DNA from: Prorocentrum cordatum
Taxonomy: Eukaryota > Sar > Dinophyceae > Prorocentrales > Prorocentraceae
Direction: 5' to 3'
Length of the DNA: 64,000 bases
Assembly (NCBI GenBank): GCA_963575745.1
Contig: CAUYUJ010015303.1
Coordinates: 1 to 64,000 of the forward strand
Numbering within the stretch: position 1 is the first letter of the stretch; the number at the start of each line of letters is the position of its first letter. Position numbers and translations under genes: made by a program. The notes under the pieces were generated by a model, which saw only the letters and a list, made by a program, of their open reading frames with translations, was not told the DNA's origin and made no database searches. This document shows positions 62,490 through 64,000 of the stretch, piece after piece.

Positions 62490-62870
62490 GCGGCGGCCGT
62501 AGCGACGACGACGACGACGACGACGGCGTCGGCGGCGACGGCGAGGGCGGCGGCGACGGCGACGGCGACTGCGACAACGACGACAGACGGTGAAACGCAG
62601 AGGCCCTCACGTACTTTCAAAAACTACCTGTTGGGAGTGTAATTTAAAGATGGTGAGGGGCCGCAGGTTTACGGCCCGGATCGATTGTCGAGGATCCCAG
62701 GGCTCGGAAACGGCCACCAGGGGTACAGAACGCAAAAAAATCCCAATCGGACCTCGAAGTTCGATCCTGCAGCCTGGATCGACGACGGCGACGGCGGGGG
62801 CGGCGGCGGCGGCGACAGTGGCGACGACGACGACGGAGGCGTCGGCGGCGAGGGCGGAGAGGTAATCAAG
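62210..62870. repeat. Tandem duplication of about 332 bp with GAC/GGC runs
   Basis: AGACGGTGAAACG occurs at 62251 and 62585, and CTCGAAGTTCGATCCTGCAG at 62422 and 62753, giving periods of 334 and 331 bp. Each unit contains a GGCCGCAGGCTTGCGGCC-type hairpin, GGATCGATTGTCGAGG and a GAC/GGC microsatellite. The copies differ at a moderate level, so the duplication is not recent. Confidence 0.88.
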
Positions 62871-62929
62871 CCTTTGGGGGTCGTTCTGGGCCGAAGGGCC
62901 GAGCGTCGACACAGGCGAGAACGTGGGCA

Positions 62930-63066
62930 CTTCGTCGTCGTCGGCGCCGTCGTCCCCGTCGTCGCAGTCGTCCTCGACGTCATGGGCGACGTCGTCGTCT
63001 CTGTCGTCGTCGTCGTCGTCGTCGCCGTCGTGGTCCTTCTCCTCGTCTGCTTCATCGTCGACATAG
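62930..63066. repeat. (TCG)n-rich segment
   Basis: GTCGTC and TCGTCG runs with interruptions, mainly 62930-63060. Confidence 0.9.
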
Positions 63067-63129
63067 CTACCTTAGCCATCCGTCTCGGGCGCGCTGGGCC
63101 GCATGGAAAACCTGGCGAGCCATGTTCCC

Positions 63130-63800
63130 AGAGGGCCTTTTTGGAACACAGTGTCGGGGTGGCGGAAGGAGGAAGAATCACGTTCCCAGAGGGCCTCTTG
63201 GGGCTTCCTAGGGGGTCCCTTCGGGGACGGTAGTGCCTTCCTGCGGGCCTATGGAAGGCCTCGCAGGGCGTCGTCGAAGCCTCTGGATGACCTCCGGGGC
63301 CTCCTGGGGCCCTCTCGGGGCGGAAAATTGCATGTTTACATTTTCGGTCGGCCTCTGCGGCCTCTATCGGGGCCTTCTCGGGGCCCTCATGGACTCTCAC
63401 GGGCGCCTCTTGGGCTGTCTTGGGGCCCTCTGGGGCCGTCACGAGGCCGTCTTGGGGGCCTCCCGGGCTGTCTTGGGTCGCTCTTGAGGACCTCTTGGGC
63501 CGTCTTGGAGCGTAGGACAGCTGAAAATGCGAGAAAGCCAAAAACATAGAAAAACACACACGAAAATCAACGAGTCTGGCTTCCCGGGGCCCTCTTGGGA
63601 GGCTTCTTTGGGGCTTCTTGGGGCGTCTTGGAAGCTTCTTAGGCTGTCTTGGGCGGTCCTCGGGGCCTCTGGGGCAGTCTTGGGGCCATCTTGGGCGTTT
63701 TGGAGCCCTCTGGGCCTGTCTTGGGGCGCTCCTGGGCGACTCTGGGGCCGTCTTGGCTGCTCCAGGGAGGCTCCAGGACCCCCCCGTCCTCCCATGGAGG
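63130..63800. repeat. Family F minisatellite, opposite strand
   Basis: Degenerate repeats of GGGGCCTCTTGGG and GGGGCCGTCTTGGG, the reverse complement of the array at 15820-16335. The unit is about 10-15 bp and is often combined into about 30 bp. An AT-richer insert (CGAGAAAGCCAAAAACATAG) breaks it at 63520-63570. Confidence 0.8.
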
Positions 63801-64000
63801 GTCGGGGCACTTGTTTTGGGGCCGCGGGCCAGCCCCCCAGATATATGCGCACTATAGGACCACACGGCGCGTCATAAGAATGTCCGGGGAAGGGAGGGAG
63901 GCGGGCGAGGAATCCGGACGATGCGCAATGGCTCTGCGTGCTTTGTGGAAATGGTGGTGCCTGGTGGCGGTGATGGTGGCGATGATACTGATGCTGGCAG
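63801..64000. other. Window end, nothing recognised
   Basis: Unique-looking sequence with a GGTGGCGGTGATGGTGGCGA repeat beginning at about 63945. Confidence 0.5.

Noticed and set aside
1-64000. tRNA, 5S rRNA or SL RNA genes
   Set aside because: By eye no cloverleaf with B-box, no 5S internal control region and no leader followed by a GT donor was found. A tRNAscan or Infernal run would be needed to exclude small RNAs completely.

Overview
The window looks like nuclear DNA of a dinoflagellate. The strongest evidence is a perfect copy of the 22-nt dinoflagellate spliced leader at 4095-4074 (minus strand). GC-rich sequence, enormous simple-repeat load, non-LTR retrotransposons (LINEs) with a C-terminal RNase H, and a long Helitron-type element fit the same assignment. 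The species cannot be fixed from sequence alone. I found no convincing ordinary host gene, rRNA or tRNA in 64 kb. Every recognisable protein domain belongs to a mobile element, and most long open frames are shadows of repeats or of transposon genes.

Layout. 1-4095: decayed minus-strand LINE (ORF1, endonuclease, RT) that begins with the spliced leader and abuts a CCT-type polypyrimidine tract (4096-5270). 5.4-19.3 kb: mosaic of short inverted-repeat elements (three families, A, B and C, plus singletons), minisatellites and microsatellites, including a 1-kb 20-bp satellite, 52-, 73- and 150-bp tandem repeats, and a CAGCCT array. 19.3-26.1 kb: plus-strand LINE (endonuclease, RT, zinc finger, RNase H, one frameshift) embedded in a satellite whose core unit is 37 bp. 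27.1-27.8 kb: LINE endonuclease fragment. 28.26-30.2 kb: foldback-like structure made of about 140 copies of a 13-bp unit that switches strand at a perfect palindromic centre (29345/29346). 30.4-32.6 kb: CA, CTC, TTA and TCA simple repeats. 32.58-39.49 kb: an apparently intact LINE (ORF1 and ORF2) flanked by a 15-bp duplication in CCT repeats and starting with a degenerate leader-like sequence. 39.5-41.1 kb: TCA/TCC repeats. 41.1-42.66 kb: 5'-truncated LINE. 42.7-47.35 kb: two interleaved satellites (about 90 and 100 bp) with a 100-N assembly gap at 43108-43207. 47.4-59.1 kb: minus-strand Helitron-like element encoding a ubiquitin-specific-protease-like domain, a Rep (HUH) domain, a PIF1 helicase and a zinc-finger array, split by one amber codon and several frameshifts. 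59.5-64 kb: small tandem repeats and hairpins.

Taken together, the window records serial invasion. At least one LINE was copied from a trans-spliced mRNA, several LINEs lie against CCT/TCA tracts, and short inverted-repeat elements fill the rest. The Helitron and the 32.6-39.5 kb LINE are the most complete coding units.
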